64,000 nucleotides of DNA from MH13 sp042140245 (GTDB lineage Bacteria; Pseudomonadota; Alphaproteobacteria; Rhizobiales; MH13), in the NCBI RefSeq assembly GCF_042140245.1, contig NZ_CP159483.1:3658001-3722000 (forward strand), in the 5' to 3' direction. Within the stretch, counting starts at the first letter, position 1, and every line of letters begins with the position of its first letter. The notes below the pieces were generated by a model. That model searched no databases and had not been told where the DNA came from. It saw nothing but the letters and a program-made list of their open reading frames with translations. The position numbers were made by a program, and so were the translations under genes. Shown piece after piece: positions 34,454 to 43,906 of this stretch.

Positions 34454-35353
34454 ATGTCCACCGCTCCAAAAACACTGCTTGAAAAGCGCTATGCGATGCT
34501 CGGCGTGATGCTGATCGCACCAACGGTTATCGTGTTCGGCTCGGTGATCGTCTATCCGCTGCTCTCAGCGATTTACCTGTCCTTTTTCAACATCTTCACA
34601 CCCACGCTCGAAGGCGGATTCGTTGGCTTTGCCAACTATGTGGAGCTGCTGCAAACGGGTGCGTTTTGGAACGCCCTGGGTAACACGCTTATCTGGACCA
34701 TCGGCACGCTAACGCTGCAAATTGTGTTTGGCGTCGGTATGGCCCTAGTGCTCCACCAAAACATTTGGTTTCGCAGCTTGGCGCGCTCGCTGATCCTGTT
34801 TCCCTATTTCATCTCCACCGTGGTTGCCGTCTTGGTTTGGAAGTGGCTGTTCAATGATCTTTACGGGATCATGAATCACTTCCTGATCACCATTGGGCTG
34901 ATCGAGTTCCCGATGGATTATCTGGGTACTATGCCCAATGCGATGATCTCAGTGATCCTTGTTGGCGCATGGAAATACTTTCCTTTCGTGGTGATCGCGG
35001 TGCTGGCTCGTCTCCAAACGATCCCTGATGCGCTTTACGAGGCCGCAAAGATTGACGGCGCCGGGCCGATTGCCCGCTTCTTTGATGTGACGCTGCCACA
35101 GTTGCGCGACGTCCTGGTTGTCATCATCCTCTTGCGGGCGATCTGGGACTTTAAAGAGTTCGATCTGATCTTCCTGCTCACAGGTGGAGGGCCTCTTAGC
35201 GACACTCAGACCCTGCCGCTTCTGGTCTATCAAGAAGCCTTTGCGCTCAATGATATGGGCATGGCGTCAGCCTTTGCGGTTGTGATGATGCTGATCATGC
35301 TGGTGTTCATGATCGTCTACATCCGCCGTACGCGCACTGAGGAGGATGCTTGA
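34454..35353 (+). CDS. Sugar ABC transporter permease (CUT1, MalF-like)
   Basis: 299 aa with six predicted membrane segments. The cytoplasmic docking loop EAAKIDGAGPIARFFDVTLPQL is near residue 197. N-terminal KRYAMLGVMLIAPTVIVFG is typical of short MalF-like permeases. Overlaps the next permease by one base (TGATG). Confidence 0.9.
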   Translation: MSTAPKTLLEKRYAMLGVMLIAPTVIVFGSVIVYPLLSAIYLSFFNIFTPTLEGGFVGFANYVELLQTGAFWNALGNTLIWTIGTLTLQIVFGVGMALVLHQNIWFRSLARSLILFPYFISTVVAVLVWKWLFNDLYGIMNHFLITIGLIEFPMDYLGTMPNAMISVILVGAWKYFPFVVIAVLARLQTIPDALYEAAKIDGAGPIARFFDVTLPQLRDVLVVIILLRAIWDFKEFDLIFLLTGGGPLSDTQTLPLLVYQEAFALNDMGMASAFAVVMMLIMLVFMIVYIRRTRTEEDA

Positions 35354-36180
35354 TGTCTTTTGTCAGAAAGTTTGCGTTCAACATCTTCGCCTGGGCCATC
35401 GTTCTGGCCGTCGCATTCCCATTGTTTTGGATGCTGGTAACGTCGGTTAAACCTGGGTTTGAGTTGTTCCGCCGCCCGCCAACCATGTTGCCTGAAACGT
35501 GGACCTTTGAGCACTATTGGCACCTGCTGGAGCGCACGAATTTCCTCACCTATTTCCGCAACTCGGTCATCCTCTCAACCGTCACAACCTTTGTGGTGGT
35601 CGCGATTGGCACACTGGGTGCCTACAGCCTTGTTCGCTTCAAGTTCCGTGGCCGGGAAACGCTCGCGTTTTTGGTGCTTTTTACCTATCTGCTTCCTTCC
35701 GTGGTGCTGATCATCCCGCTCTACTTGCTTCTGGTGAACCTTGGCCTGGCCAACACCATCTTTAGCCTGGTCATCGCCTACACCACGTTTGCGTTGCCCT
35801 ATGCTCTTTGGTTGCTGCGCTCCTTCATGGCGGGCATCCCAGAAGACCTTGAAAGCGCGGCATTGGTGGATGGAGCTTCGCGGCTTGGCGCCTTCTGGGA
35901 TGTGATCCTGCCGCAACTTCTGCCAGGGATCATTTCAACGGCTCTGTTCACCTTCATCCTCAGCTGGAACGAATATCTCTACGCGCTTGTGCTGGTGAAC
36001 TCGGACAGTGCGCGCCCTCTGACGACCGGCGTGATGAACATGCTGGTGTCGTCGTTCAACATTGAGTGGTCACTGCTCATGGCGGCTTCAGTGATGATGA
36101 GCGTGCCGCTCATTATCGTTTTCGCCTTCCTGCAAAGTTATCTAACGCGCGGCTTTGGTGCCGGCGGAGTGAAAGGTTAG
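35353..36180 (+). CDS. Sugar ABC transporter permease (CUT1, MalG-like)
   Basis: 275 aa, six membrane segments, with the docking loop ESAALVDGASRLGAFWDVILPQL near residue 175. ATG 35353 is preceded by GAGGAGG and overlaps the previous stop. Partner of the MalF-like permease; the ATPase gene follows after 3 bases. Confidence 0.9.
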   Translation: MSFVRKFAFNIFAWAIVLAVAFPLFWMLVTSVKPGFELFRRPPTMLPETWTFEHYWHLLERTNFLTYFRNSVILSTVTTFVVVAIGTLGAYSLVRFKFRGRETLAFLVLFTYLLPSVVLIIPLYLLLVNLGLANTIFSLVIAYTTFALPYALWLLRSFMAGIPEDLESAALVDGASRLGAFWDVILPQLLPGIISTALFTFILSWNEYLYALVLVNSDSARPLTTGVMNMLVSSFNIEWSLLMAASVMMSVPLIIVFAFLQSYLTRGFGAGGVKG

Positions 36181-36183
36181 TTT

Positions 36184-37314
36184 ATGGCCGCTGTGGTCTT
36201 CTCCAACGTGCGAAAAGAGTTCGGCTCGTTCACCGCTGTACACGGTCTCGACTTGTCGATCGAAGAGGGTGAATTTGTCTCGCTTCTTGGCCCATCAGGG
36301 TGCGGCAAGACAACGACGCTGCGCATGTTGGCTGGTCTTGAATTCCCAACCTCGGGAGAAATTCACATCGGTGAACGCGTGGTCAATGACGTCGCGCCAG
36401 GCCAGCGGGACATCGCGATGGTGTTTCAATCCTATGCGCTCTACCCGCACATGACGGTGGCACAGAACATTGCTTACCCGTTGAAGAAGCGGGGCGTGGC
36501 AGCTGCAGAGCAGAAGACGCAGGTTGCGGCCACTGCCGAATTGCTACAGCTTACTGAGCTTCTGGGCCGCAAGCCGCGTCAGCTTTCCGGTGGCCAGCAA
36601 CAGCGCGTGGCTCTTGGCCGGGCTTTGGTACGCGACCCCAAAGTCTTCCTCCTTGATGAACCTCTCTCAAACCTTGATGCCAAACTGCGCGGCTACATGC
36701 GCGTGGAGCTGGTCGAACTGCACCGACGCCTCGGTCGAACAATGGTCTACGTGACCCATGATCAGCTTGAAGCGATGACCATGTCAGATCGCATCGCGGT
36801 GATGGAGGGTGGTGAGCTTCAACAATTCGCTGCGCCGACCGAAGTCTATGCCGCCCCAGCGAACCGCTTTGTTGCGAGCTTTATTGGCACGCCTGGCATG
36901 ACCCTGATGGATGGCGAATTGTCCAACGAAGGCGATAAGTGGCTATTCAAGACCGATGGCGTTTCATTGAACGTTGGGCAGTTGGGAGAGGAGGCCTCAG
37001 CGGGGCCTGCCTGTCTTGGTGTTCGCCCAGAGCATGTTCAGATTGGTGACGGGCCTATCAAAGGTGTCATCCAGGTTGTGGAGAAAACAGGCCACGAAAA
37101 CATTGTGGTTCTGGAACTTTCAGGCGGCCAACGCCTAACGGGTCGAGTGCCTGCTCCCCAGTCATGGAACCCAGGTGAGACGGTCTCTCTGTCCTTTGAT
37201 GCAGGCAATGCGCACCTGTTTGGGCCCGGTCCGAAGGGTCCACGCCTTAATCGTACACCATCTGCCAACAGCAATGACCTGCCCTCACCCGCCCTTCAGA
37301 AAGCACTGCCATGA
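36184..37314 (+). CDS. Sugar ABC transporter ATP-binding protein (UgpC/MalK-like)
   Basis: 376 aa. Walker A GPSGCGKTT (about 38), signature LSGGQQQRVALGRAL (about 136), Walker B VFLLDEPLSNLDAKL and switch-histidine segment VYVTHDQLEAMT are all intact, followed by a C-terminal TOBE/OB regulatory domain (ACLGVRPEHVQIG). It completes the CUT1 importer encoded here. Stop overlaps the DapA-like start by 4 bases. Confidence 0.93.
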   Translation: MAAVVFSNVRKEFGSFTAVHGLDLSIEEGEFVSLLGPSGCGKTTTLRMLAGLEFPTSGEIHIGERVVNDVAPGQRDIAMVFQSYALYPHMTVAQNIAYPLKKRGVAAAEQKTQVAATAELLQLTELLGRKPRQLSGGQQQRVALGRALVRDPKVFLLDEPLSNLDAKLRGYMRVELVELHRRLGRTMVYVTHDQLEAMTMSDRIAVMEGGELQQFAAPTEVYAAPANRFVASFIGTPGMTLMDGELSNEGDKWLFKTDGVSLNVGQLGEEASAGPACLGVRPEHVQIGDGPIKGVIQVVEKTGHENIVVLELSGGQRLTGRVPAPQSWNPGETVSLSFDAGNAHLFGPGPKGPRLNRTPSANSNDLPSPALQKALP

Positions 37315-38228
37315 ACAGAGACAGCATCGACTGGACCGGACCGATGCCAGCGGTCACCACGCCTTTTCATGCTGATCTTTCGATGGATGAGGAAGGCTTC
37401 GTCGGCAATATCAATAGGCTTCTGGACGCAGGAGCAACGGGTATCGTTGCGGCCGGTTGCACCGGTGAATTTTGGGCACTGTCGTTTGCCGAGCGTGAGC
37501 GCCTGGCTGAGCTGACGGTTGAGGCGTGCAAAGGGCGCGGACCAGCGATCGTTGGCACCGGCTCCATCCGCGAAGGCGAAGTGATCGAGCAGATCGACGC
37601 CGCTCGATCTGCAGGGGCAGATGCTGTGCTCGTGATGCCGGCCTACTTTGCCCATCTCTCCGACAGCGAAACCATTGAGCATTTTACCGCCATCGACGCG
37701 AAATCAACGCTGCCGATTGTGCTCTACAACATTCCTGGAAATGCCGGAAACGCCATAACACCGGCCATTGCCGACAAGCTTGCCGATCTCGACAATGTGG
37801 TTGCCATCAAAGAAAGCAGCGGCGCCTGGCAGAATTTCCATCAGACACTGAACGCGGTGAAAGATCGTATTCGCGTGTTCTGTGGACCGTCCTCCACCAT
37901 TGGAGTGGCAGCTGCTCTTGCTGGTGCTGACGGACATATCGATTGCTTCCCCAATGTATGGGAAGAGTGCATGCAGCTTTGGCATAAAACCAAGGCAGGC
38001 GCGATGGATGAAGCCTGGGCCTTACAAGCGACCGGTCAAACGATGACTGAGCTTTTCATCAGCGACGGCAGAACGCTGTATCCAGCGACCAAAGCTGCGA
38101 TGAATTTTCTCGGGTTCCCTGGTGGGGGCGTACCACGTCCGCCACTGCGCCCGCTTGCTGGAGACGCCCTCAAAGGGCTTCAGGCTGGCATGGAAGATCT
38201 AATTGGAAACAACAAGCAGGTCGCCTGA
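37311..38228 (+). CDS. Dihydrodipicolinate synthase family (DapA-like) aldolase/lyase
   Basis: 305 aa. Schiff-base lysine in VVAIKESSG (about residue 165), tyrosine in VLYNIPGNAG (about 137), GCTGEFW loop (about 47). It is the second DapA-family member of the window and is encoded in the importer operon (ATGA overlap with the ATPase gene). May act on a keto acid derived from the imported compound. Confidence 0.87.
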   Translation: MNRDSIDWTGPMPAVTTPFHADLSMDEEGFVGNINRLLDAGATGIVAAGCTGEFWALSFAERERLAELTVEACKGRGPAIVGTGSIREGEVIEQIDAARSAGADAVLVMPAYFAHLSDSETIEHFTAIDAKSTLPIVLYNIPGNAGNAITPAIADKLADLDNVVAIKESSGAWQNFHQTLNAVKDRIRVFCGPSSTIGVAAALAGADGHIDCFPNVWEECMQLWHKTKAGAMDEAWALQATGQTMTELFISDGRTLYPATKAAMNFLGFPGGGVPRPPLRPLAGDALKGLQAGMEDLIGNNKQVA

Positions 38229-38261
38229 CCGCTTCTTAGACATAGCTAGGAGTAACCGACG

Positions 38262-39047
38262 ATGGATCTTGGATTGAAAGGTCGACGGGCAATTGTGACC
38301 GCTGCAAGCCGCGGGCTTGGCCTGGCGACGGCGCGTTCTCTGGCACGCGAGGGTGTGTCGGTGGTGATGAATGCGCGCAGCGAAGGCCCTCTTGGCGAAG
38401 CGGCCCAAGCGATCCGTGATGAGTTCGGTGTTGACGCCATTCCCGTCGCTGCAGATTTCAACGACAAGCAAGGACGCGCAGCGATCTTAGACGCCGCCGG
38501 TAGATCCACCGACATTTTGGTGAACAATCCTGGCGTGCGTCAGGTGCCAACGCCTTACGATGAAATCTCAGCGGAGGACTGGCGCTACTGGCTTGAAGTG
38601 CATTTCCTGTCGTCGGTTGAAATGATGCAAGCTGTTGCGCCTGGCATGAAAGCGCAGGGCTTCGGGCGCATCGTCAACATGTCGGTGAGCTTCATCAAGT
38701 TTCCGCAAGTCGGGTTCGCCCACAGCCATGCAGCGCGCTTAGCGCTCTCAGGCGCATCGGCGGCCATGGTGCGCGAGCTGATCGGACACAATGTAACGAT
38801 CAATACCGTTTGCCCCGGTCTGTTTGATACCGACGCGTTGCACACCAATCTTCACGGCCATGCCAAGCGCGGCAACACGACCTACGAGGCCATTGTGCAA
38901 GATCGTAAGGACAATTGTCCGGCCGGCCGATTTGCCGACCCATCCGAGTGCGGCGACCTCATTGCCTATCTCTGCTCGGCGCAAGCAGGCTTCATGTCTG
39001 GCCAAAACATCGTCAATGATGGCGGCGTTTATCAGGGGCTCTTCTGA
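38262..39047 (+). CDS. Atypical SDR-family protein lacking the YxxxK pair
   Basis: 261 aa with an SDR Rossmann fold: TAASRGLGLATAR near residue 15 and VCPGLFDTDAL near 188, plus a C-terminal SGQNIVNDGG. The usual NNAG reads NNPG (about 88). At the catalytic position, where YxxxK is expected, the sequence is HSHAARLALSG, so both tyrosine and lysine are missing; the serine of NMSVSFIK is kept. A branch of FabG-like SDRs has this change, and its catalysis is poorly defined. RBS AGGAG; gene end overlaps the next start (TGATG). Confidence 0.82.
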   Translation: MDLGLKGRRAIVTAASRGLGLATARSLAREGVSVVMNARSEGPLGEAAQAIRDEFGVDAIPVAADFNDKQGRAAILDAAGRSTDILVNNPGVRQVPTPYDEISAEDWRYWLEVHFLSSVEMMQAVAPGMKAQGFGRIVNMSVSFIKFPQVGFAHSHAARLALSGASAAMVRELIGHNVTINTVCPGLFDTDALHTNLHGHAKRGNTTYEAIVQDRKDNCPAGRFADPSECGDLIAYLCSAQAGFMSGQNIVNDGGVYQGLF

Positions 39048-39739
39048 TGAAAAAAGTGGTGATGGTCTCTGGCGGCGGGCGCGGCCTTGGGGCTGCTATC
39101 ACGCACAAGTTGCTTGATGACGGTTGGACAGTCTCGTTGGGACTGCGGGACCTTTCCCAAGCTGATGCTTTCTCCGGCCTGGTGTCAGCGCATCCCTTTG
39201 ATGCAACCGACCCAGTGTCTGCCACCAACTGGGCCGACGCGACGCATGCCCAGCACGGACAAATTGATGCGCTGGTCAATAATGCTGGCATCTTGCGTAT
39301 GGTGGACTTTGAGCAAGGCGACGAAGACGATCTGGATGACCTTTGGTCAATCAATGTCAAAGCACCGTTCCGCCTGATCAAGGCTACGCTGCCACATCTC
39401 AAAGCGGGCGGTCATGGTCGGGTGGTCAACATTGCCTCCACAGATGCCAAACGGTATCGCGCGGGAACATCGGTTGGCTACGCCATGACCAAACATGCGC
39501 TGCTGGCGATGACGCAAGCGGTGCGCCAAGCCGCATGGGATGATGGCGTGCGCGCCACAGCACTCTGCCCCGGCGCTATTGACACCGATCTTATTGCCGA
39601 TCTGCCTAGTGTAACACCGAAAGCTGACCGCATGACCCCAGAAACCGTCGCCGGACTGGTCGCTATGCTGCTCGCACTGCCAAACCAGGCGAGCGTACCT
39701 GAACTGGTGGCCAACACCCGCCTGGAGAGCCTGATATGA
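39047..39739 (+). CDS. Short-chain dehydrogenase/reductase
   Basis: 230 aa compact SDR with GGGRGLGAAI near residue 10, NNAGILRM near 80 and an intact YAMTK catalytic pair near 145. Translationally coupled to the atypical SDR before it and, by an ATGA overlap, to the aminotransferase after it. Substrate unknown; the pair of coupled SDRs may act in sequence or as a hetero-oligomer. Confidence 0.86.
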   Translation: MKKVVMVSGGGRGLGAAITHKLLDDGWTVSLGLRDLSQADAFSGLVSAHPFDATDPVSATNWADATHAQHGQIDALVNNAGILRMVDFEQGDEDDLDDLWSINVKAPFRLIKATLPHLKAGGHGRVVNIASTDAKRYRAGTSVGYAMTKHALLAMTQAVRQAAWDDGVRATALCPGAIDTDLIADLPSVTPKADRMTPETVAGLVAMLLALPNQASVPELVANTRLESLI

Positions 39740-41118
39740 GCCTTGATCCGCGCATCAATGATGAGTTGGCGGCCTGGGATCGAGACCACCTTCTCCACCC
39801 GACGACGCACACCGCCAACCATGCACGCGGCGACGTGCCCGGGCGGATCGTCACCGGCGGCGAAGGCGTTTACATCGAAGATCGCGATGGCAAACGGTAC
39901 CTTGATGCCTTCGCCGCGCTCTACTGTGTCAACGCTGGCTATGGCCGCACCGAGATCGCCGATGCAATCTCGGAACAGGCGCACAAACTGGCCTTCTTCC
40001 ATTCCTTTGCTGGCCAAGGCAATGAACCGGCCATCCGACTGGCCAAGATGATCATGGACCGCGCCCCCGATCACATGGCGCGGGTCTATTTTGGCCTGTC
40101 AGGGTCAGACGCCAATGAGACCAATGTGAAGCTTGCCTGGCAGTACAATGTTCTGCGCGGCAAACCTGAAAAGCGGAAGATCATCAGCCGTTGGCGCGCC
40201 TATCATGGGTCTGGGATCGTGTCAGGATCTATGACAGGCCTACAGTCTTACCATGCACGTTTTCACTTACCGCTCGATGGGTTCCTGCACACGCACAGCC
40301 CACAGTATCTGCGCCGCCCCGACGCCGATATGAGCGAGGCGGATTTCGTTAATTGGTTGATCGGTGATCTTGAAGCCATGATCGAGCGCGAGGGACCGGA
40401 TACGATCTGTGCCTTCATTGGCGAGCCTGCCATGGGCACCGGTGGCATTATGCCCCCGCCTGAGAGCTACTGGGGGCGTGTTCAAGAGGTTTTGGAGCGC
40501 CACGACATTCTGCTGATCGCCGACGAAGTGGTGACCGGTTTTGGCCGTAGCGGCCAGATGTTCGGCTCGGAAACCTACGATCTAAAGCCCGACTTCATGA
40601 CCATCGCCAAAGGGCTGACATCGGCCTATGCACCGCTCTCCGGTTCGATTATCTCACAGCGCGTTTTCGACGTGTTGATGCAGGGGACAGACGATTTCGG
40701 TCCGCTCGCCCATGGGTGGACCTACTCGGCACATCCGGTCAGTGCCGCCGCTGGGATCGCTACCCTCAATCTCATCGACGATATGGGCTTGGTGGAGAAC
40801 GCGCGCGCGATGGGTCCGGTGTTCCAAGAAGCGCTCAAGGACGCTATGGATGGCCACCCGAATGTCGCGGAAGTACGTGGTGTCGGTTTGATGGCGGCGG
40901 TGGAGTTTGCTGCTGATCCAGCCACCCGTGACTGGTTCGCGCCCATGACGGTCGGCCCCAAAATCGCGGAAGCTATGACACAACGCGGCGTCATCGCGCG
41001 CGCCATGCCGGAAGCCAACACGGTCGGCTTTGCTCCACCGCTTTGCATCACACCTGATGAAATCACCATTGTCGCCCAAACCCTGCGTGCGGCAGCCGAC
41101 GAGGTTCTTTCTCAATGA
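39736..41118 (+). CDS. Class III PLP-dependent aminotransferase (omega-aminotransferase)
   Basis: 460 aa fold-type I aminotransferase. The aspartate in LLIADEVVTGFGRSG (about residue 258) and PLP-lysine in TIAKGLTSAYAPLSG (about 290) are present; GLSGSDANETNVKLAW near 120 is the phosphate-binding region. The sequence resembles taurine/beta-alanine/GABA-type omega-aminotransferases that use pyruvate or 2-oxoglutarate. With the aldehyde dehydrogenase directly downstream it should turn a terminal amine into a semialdehyde and then an acid. Confidence 0.88.
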   Translation: MSLDPRINDELAAWDRDHLLHPTTHTANHARGDVPGRIVTGGEGVYIEDRDGKRYLDAFAALYCVNAGYGRTEIADAISEQAHKLAFFHSFAGQGNEPAIRLAKMIMDRAPDHMARVYFGLSGSDANETNVKLAWQYNVLRGKPEKRKIISRWRAYHGSGIVSGSMTGLQSYHARFHLPLDGFLHTHSPQYLRRPDADMSEADFVNWLIGDLEAMIEREGPDTICAFIGEPAMGTGGIMPPPESYWGRVQEVLERHDILLIADEVVTGFGRSGQMFGSETYDLKPDFMTIAKGLTSAYAPLSGSIISQRVFDVLMQGTDDFGPLAHGWTYSAHPVSAAAGIATLNLIDDMGLVENARAMGPVFQEALKDAMDGHPNVAEVRGVGLMAAVEFAADPATRDWFAPMTVGPKIAEAMTQRGVIARAMPEANTVGFAPPLCITPDEITIVAQTLRAAADEVLSQ

Positions 41119-42563
41119 GCAATTTCGCATCCCTTGTTCGCCAATCGAACCTGATCAACGGGCAATGGGTGGGAGCCGACAACGGCCAAACCATTGATGT
41201 GACCGATCCAGCCACGGGCGAAACGATCGCTACGGTTCCAAACTCTGGCCAAGCTGAAACGCAACGCGCCATTGATGCCGCGCATGACGCCTTTCCCGCC
41301 TATGCAGGTCTTACACTTGGCGAACGCGTGGCGTTGATGCGCAAGCTGCACGATGCGATCCAGGACAATCTGGAAGACATGGCGCAGATGCTCACAGCCG
41401 AGCAAGGCAAACCTCTTGCTGAATCGCGCGCTGAAGTGGGCTCCTCCGCCGCCTATGTGCTGTGGTTTGCCGAAGAGGCCCGCCGCACCAATGGCGCGAT
41501 CATCCCCTCGCCCATTGCTGGTCGCAAGCTGATGACCACCCGTCATCCGGTCGGTGTGGTGGCCGCGATCACCCCTTGGAACTTCCCCTCTTCCATGCTT
41601 GCCCGCAAGCTCGGTCCAGCGCTGGCTGCTGGCTGCACCGTGGTGGTGAAACCGGCCAGTGCCACGCCGCTTTCTGGCCTGGTGTGGGGGCATTTGGCTG
41701 AGCAAGTCGGCTTCCCAAAAGGTGTAGTGAACGTGCTCACTGGCAGCGCGCGTGCCATCGGCGGCGAGATTACGTCTAACCCCAAAGTGCGCAAAATCAC
41801 CTTCACTGGCTCGACAGAAATCGGCAAACAGTTGCTTGCTGAAGCGTCGAGCACGGTAAAGCGCATGTCTATGGAACTTGGTGGGAACGCGCCCTTCATT
41901 GTGTTCGATGACGCTGATCTCGACAAAGCCGTGGATGGCGCGATCATCGCGAAGTTCCGCAATGCTGGGCAAACCTGCATCTGCACCAACCGGTTGTTTG
42001 TGCAAGCAGGCATCTACGACCGGTTCGTCAGAGCTTTTGCTGAACGCGTCTCGGCTATGAAGGTGGCGCCTGGTGCTGAAGACGGCTCAGAACAGGGTCC
42101 GTTGGTGGACGACGCGGCTCTCTCCAAAATCGAAGAGCTGGTCGAGGACGCTTTGTCCAAAGGCGGTGACTTGGTCACCGGCGGTGGTCGTCATGATCGC
42201 GGTGGTCTGTTCTATCAACCCACGGTCATCGGTAACGCGACCTCAGCCATGCGCGTCACCACAGAAGAAATTTTTGGCCCGGTTGCGCCGGTCTATCGCT
42301 TTGAGAGTGAAGAAGACGCCATCAAGGCCGCCAATGACACGGATTACGGATTGGCCTCGTATGCCTACACGCAGGATCTTGCCCGCGCGTTCCGTCTGCA
42401 AGACAAGCTTGAGTACGGCCTGATCGGCATCAATGAGGTGCTGATCGTGGCACCAGAGATTCCCTTTGGTGGCCTCAAAGAATCAGGCCTTGGCAAGGAA
42501 GGCTCCTGGCAGGGCATCGATGACTATCTGGAGACCAAATACACCTGCATTGGTGGCTTGTAA
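41115..42563 (+). CDS. NAD(P)-dependent succinate-semialdehyde-type aldehyde dehydrogenase
   Basis: 482 aa ALDH. Oxyanion asparagine in TPWNFPSSM (about 158), catalytic glutamate in MELGGNAP (about 256), catalytic cysteine in GQTCICTNR (about 290) and C-terminal PFGGLKESGLGKEG are the GabD signature set. The ATGA overlap with the aminotransferase gene supports a GabT-GabD style pair. Could act on succinate, glutarate or methylmalonate semialdehyde. Last gene of the rightward operon, 6 bases from a convergent transporter gene with no visible terminator. Confidence 0.9.
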   Translation: MSNFASLVRQSNLINGQWVGADNGQTIDVTDPATGETIATVPNSGQAETQRAIDAAHDAFPAYAGLTLGERVALMRKLHDAIQDNLEDMAQMLTAEQGKPLAESRAEVGSSAAYVLWFAEEARRTNGAIIPSPIAGRKLMTTRHPVGVVAAITPWNFPSSMLARKLGPALAAGCTVVVKPASATPLSGLVWGHLAEQVGFPKGVVNVLTGSARAIGGEITSNPKVRKITFTGSTEIGKQLLAEASSTVKRMSMELGGNAPFIVFDDADLDKAVDGAIIAKFRNAGQTCICTNRLFVQAGIYDRFVRAFAERVSAMKVAPGAEDGSEQGPLVDDAALSKIEELVEDALSKGGDLVTGGGRHDRGGLFYQPTVIGNATSAMRVTTEEIFGPVAPVYRFESEEDAIKAANDTDYGLASYAYTQDLARAFRLQDKLEYGLIGINEVLIVAPEIPFGGLKESGLGKEGSWQGIDDYLETKYTCIGGL

Positions 42564-42569
42564 GCGCGC

Positions 42570-43880
42570 TTAGCCAAGCGAGGGCAACCAAAGGGCAAGG
42601 TTGGGAAACGCGATCAGCAACCCAACCAAAAGCAGCGAGCATGCGATGAATGGGATCGCAGCAACGTAGATGTCGCGCATCGTGGTGTCCGGCGGAGCAA
42701 CTCCCTTCATCACAAACAGCAGCAATCCAAAAGGCGGCGTGGTGAAACTGATCTCCAACGCCAGCAGCATGATGAGCGCAAACCAGATCGGCTCAAACCC
42801 AAGGCTGATGGCCAGTGGGAAAAAGATCGGTACAGTGAGGAGCATGATGGAAATCTGTTCCATGAACATGCCCAAGGTCAGCAACACGCCGAACATGACG
42901 AGCAGCATCACAAGCGGGTCCAGGTCGAACCCAGTTGCCCAACCAATGAGCCCGCGTGAGGCACCTGAGAAGGCGAGAATCTGTGAGAAGGTCGCTGAGC
43001 CAAAGACAATCAGATAAGCCATCAGCGTGACCCGCAGTGCGCCATGGATCGACTTCTTCATCGCCTCCCAGGTGAAGCACCGGAAAACCACCGAGAGCAG
43101 GATCGCACCAAGCGCTCCAAAGGCAGCGGCTTCTGATGGCGTGGCAAAACCGATGATCATCAATGTGACGATGACCACCATCAAGCCGACCATCGGAACA
43201 ACATCGGTCATCACCAGAGCAAGCTTCGCGCCGACCGATAGTCTGGGCACTTCGTAGGCAGGTGCGGCGCTCGGATCCATGCGCGTCATCACAAAGATCG
43301 CGATGATGTAAAGACCAGCGAGAATGAGGCCAGGCACAACGCCAGCGATGAGCAAGGCGCCGACATCGATCTGCGCCAAGGTTGCAAGCAGCACTGCCAG
43401 AGCCGAGGGCGGAATGATGATCGCTAGCCCACCGGTACCCAGGATCGGACCTATGGACATTTTCTTCTTGTAGCCACGCGCTGACATCTCCGGCACCATC
43501 AGCGACCCGAGCAAGGCCGTGGACCCCATGGACGAGCCGGATAGTGTGGAGAAGCCGGTGCCGCCAAGCACGGTGACATATGAGAGCCGCCCTGGGAGCT
43601 TGCCAAGCAACTGGTCAATCGCGTTGAACATGCGCTTGCCCAAGCCGGTGTGAAAAAACACCTCGCCCATCAACAAGAACAGCGGGATAGGCATCAGCGC
43701 GAACTTTGTTAGCGCGCCCAAACCATTGTTGAGGAGCAGCGCAACACCACGCTCTCCACCCATGAAAATCCATGCGCCAATGATGTTGGCCGCCAGGAAG
43801 GCGAGCGCAATGGGCATGCCCAGTGCCATAAGCGCCACGATGGCACCCAGTAGCAGAGCAAGCGCTTCATACCATTCCAT
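42570..43880 (-). CDS. TRAP transporter large permease (DctM-like)
   Basis: 436 aa, about 12 hydrophobic segments, with conserved GSSMGSTALLGSLMVPEM and LALEISFTTPPFGLLLFVMKG. ATG 43880 follows GAGGGGG; an in-frame extension to 43910 is possible. Large membrane subunit of a sodium-driven tripartite carboxylate-type importer encoded with the LeuCD-like genes. Confidence 0.9.
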   Translation of the reverse strand: MEWYEALALLLGAIVALMALGMPIALAFLAANIIGAWIFMGGERGVALLLNNGLGALTKFALMPIPLFLLMGEVFFHTGLGKRMFNAIDQLLGKLPGRLSYVTVLGGTGFSTLSGSSMGSTALLGSLMVPEMSARGYKKKMSIGPILGTGGLAIIIPPSALAVLLATLAQIDVGALLIAGVVPGLILAGLYIIAIFVMTRMDPSAAPAYEVPRLSVGAKLALVMTDVVPMVGLMVVIVTLMIIGFATPSEAAAFGALGAILLSVVFRCFTWEAMKKSIHGALRVTLMAYLIVFGSATFSQILAFSGASRGLIGWATGFDLDPLVMLLVMFGVLLTLGMFMEQISIMLLTVPIFFPLAISLGFEPIWFALIMLLALEISFTTPPFGLLLFVMKGVAPPDTTMRDIYVAAIPFIACSLLLVGLLIAFPNLALWLPSLG

Positions 43881-43906
43881 GGTGCGCCCCCTCGAGACTT
43901 TTGGCG

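Noticed and set aside
23572..42563. Hydroxyproline degradation cluster
   Set aside because: DapA-like, opine-oxidase-like and semialdehyde dehydrogenase genes fit, but no hydroxyproline epimerase/proline racemase-type gene is present, and the two DapA-like genes lie in different operons.
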